A DNA stretch of 5,663 nt from an uncultured Campylobacter sp. (GTDB lineage Bacteria; Campylobacterota; Campylobacteria; Campylobacterales; Campylobacteraceae), in NCBI RefSeq assembly GCF_938045775.1, contig NZ_CALIBH010000084.1, forward strand, positions 1 through 5,663, given 5' to 3'. The notes below the pieces were generated by a model, which was not told where the DNA came from, did not search any database, and saw nothing but the letters and a program-made list of their open reading frames with translations. Below are positions 4,393 to 5,663 of the stretch, piece by piece. The translations under genes were made by a program, and so were the position numbers. How positions within the stretch are numbered: the stretch's first letter is position 1; each line of letters opens with the position of its first letter.

Positions 4393-5640
4393 TTACCAAT
4401 CAACCGATTGAATTTTACCCACTCTTAACGGAAATTGGAAACTTTTATTCTCGTTAACTCTGATAATACCTACCGAGCTTCCGCTACCATCTTGCTTGAT
4501 AAACATAATGCTGCCGCCATCGCTAGAAAATCTAGGAAACATATTTTTGCCACTAGCCGTTAACTGGCGAATCATATCGGTTTGAGTAGAGATTAAATAT
4601 ATATTAAATCCGCCCCCGCCGTCGCGACTAGAGTAAGTAACGTAATTGCCATTTGTGCTGATGGAGTTATTGTTTTTGCCGTGATAGACGAGCTGCTGAA
4701 CGTTGCCGCCGTTTATGCTAGTGGCAAATACGTTCGGATAGCCCAGACGATCGCTCACAAAAGCCACGCGCGAATCGCCGTCAATAAAATTTCCATTTAC
4801 ATCAATGCCAGCGTAATCGGTAATTTGCTTAGCGCTACCCGAGGCTATATCATATAAATAAATATCGGGTTGATCTTTAGGCGCATTGGTGATTAGAAGC
4901 TTTCTGCCGTCGGCACTTACATCCGAAGCTATCGTCATGCCATGACCGGTAAAAATTTTACTCTTGCTGCCGTTGGATAGATTAAATTTATAGATAGCGG
5001 GCGTATTTTTATTGACATAGTAGGTATAATAAAATTCGTTCTGCGCTGCGCTTGCCCATTTAGGGAAGATATTTAATCCGCCGCGAAGCACCACCTGCTG
5101 GTAGGTAAGCGTATAATCTGCTACCATGATCTCGCTCTCACGCGTCGAAGTGTAGCGAGATAGCAAAATCATCTCCTTCATCCAATCGACATTTGAGTAC
5201 CCTAGCTGCTTGACGATCTCAGATACCGCCATATGGGCTAAAAACGGATACTTTTCGGCATTTGAAAGCGTAAAGCTCTTCTCATACATCACCCTACCGC
5301 TGTTCGCTTCAAGTACTTTGGCTTTTAGGCTCATCGGCGAGCTTTTATCACTTACCGCGTAGCGCACGATAAGAGCGGCACCGCTAGAGCCTAGATTGTC
5401 GGAAGCGCCCGCATCATAGCTGCTTTGTAGATACTCGTCGCTGACTTCAAAAGTCGCGCCGACCTTTAGATCGCCCACCATAAGTTTAAAGAATTTGTTG
5501 CCAAATTCTGAATTTGCAAGGTTCGATGCATCCTGAACAACGATTTTAGGTAGATTTACCCCTTCGTTTACGATAGACATAGTCGCATCTGCTGCGAAAA
5601 TGCTACTACAAAATGCAAGAATCAAAAGTAGTTTCTTCAT
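4393..5640 (-). CDS. tolB: Tol-Pal system periplasmic protein TolB
   Basis: TolB is the soluble periplasmic switch that binds Pal, and TolA through its N-terminus, in the proton-motive-force-driven Tol machine. The 415-residue precursor is slightly shorter than the roughly 430 of E. coli. It starts with a Sec signal peptide (MKKLLLILAFCSSIFA, 1-16). An N-terminal alpha/beta domain spans about 20-160, with the family's GxxLIVRY-like strand at 87-95 (GAALIVRYA). A beta-propeller follows from about 165, with repeated blades ending in DG-x-K/R-strand patterns: SADGRKLLIT (242-251), DGDSRVAFVSD (287-297), TNGNYVTYSSRDG (329-341) and SSDGGSIMF (372-380). Alternating IYLYDI / NIYLIS strands are typical of TolB blades. 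The ATG at 5640 has AAGGAG 5 bases upstream. The TolA-, TolR- and TolQ-like genes are expected beyond the right edge. The stop is followed by 55 bases with a promoter for pal and no clear terminator. Confidence 0.95.
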   Translation of the reverse strand: MKKLLLILAFCSSIFAADATMSIVNEGVNLPKIVVQDASNLANSEFGNKFFKLMVGDLKVGATFEVSDEYLQSSYDAGASDNLGSSGAALIVRYAVSDKSSPMSLKAKVLEANSGRVMYEKSFTLSNAEKYPFLAHMAVSEIVKQLGYSNVDWMKEMILLSRYTSTRESEIMVADYTLTYQQVVLRGGLNIFPKWASAAQNEFYYTYYVNKNTPAIYKFNLSNGSKSKIFTGHGMTIASDVSADGRKLLITNAPKDQPDIYLYDIASGSAKQITDYAGIDVNGNFIDGDSRVAFVSDRLGYPNVFATSINGGNVQQLVYHGKNNNSISTNGNYVTYSSRDGGGGFNIYLISTQTDMIRQLTASGKNMFPRFSSDGGSIMFIKQDGSGSSVGIIRVNENKSFQFPLRVGKIQSVDW

Positions 5641-5663
5641 CTTTTCTCCTTAAATTTAATTTG

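Noticed and set aside
5607..5610. Cysteine 11 in the TolB signal peptide as a lipoprotein anchor
   Set aside because: The residues before it are Leu-Ala-Phe. Phe at -1 does not fit the lipobox, and TolB is soluble; cleavage after the Ile-Phe-Ala at 14-16 is more likely.

Overview
This window looks like a chromosomal housekeeping segment from a Campylobacter-type epsilonproteobacterium (Campylobacterota). The gene order read on the minus strand is tolB, pal, a cpoB/ybgF-like gene, slyD, fabD, mtnN and a ttcA-like gene. From memory this matches the C. jejuni Cj0112-Cj0118 block. The Pal, SlyD and CpoB sequences and the extended -10 promoter element (TGATATAAT) also fit. Base composition is clearly richer in G+C than in C. 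jejuni, especially in fabD, mtnN and ttcA. That points to one of the higher-GC oral or gut campylobacters (gracilis, showae, rectus or curvus type), but the species cannot be settled from the sequence alone.

All seven genes lie on the minus strand, so they are transcribed from the right edge to the left. At the right is the periplasmic and outer-membrane half of the Tol-Pal envelope machine: TolB (periplasmic beta-propeller), Pal (peptidoglycan-binding lipoprotein) and a CpoB-like coiled-coil/TPR protein. The inner-membrane partners (TolQ/ExbB-, TolR/ExbD- and TolA-like) would be expected just beyond the right edge. A 55-base gap between tolB and pal holds a good candidate promoter that would boost pal and the genes after it.

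Further left are SlyD (FKBP-type chaperone with a His/Cys-rich metal-binding tail), FabD (malonyl-CoA:ACP transacylase), MtnN (methylthioadenosine/S-adenosylhomocysteine nucleosidase, probably also the aminodeoxyfutalosine hydrolase of menaquinone synthesis) and a TtcA-like tRNA thiolation enzyme cut by the left edge. Spacing is tight: the slyD stop forms part of the fabD ribosome binding site, and fabD/mtnN and mtnN/ttcA each overlap by four bases (ATGA). The block therefore reads as one operon, with internal promoters possible.

Nothing here looks like a mobile element, CRISPR array, RNA gene or undescribed system. The points worth a second look are small: a nine-A tract in the CpoB linker where a one-base slip in either direction stops translation before the TPR domain; a four-copy His-Cys repeat in SlyD together with loss of a usual FKBP active-site tyrosine; extra cysteines and a divergent peptidoglycan-binding motif in Pal; and a weak TTG start beside a palindrome in cpoB.
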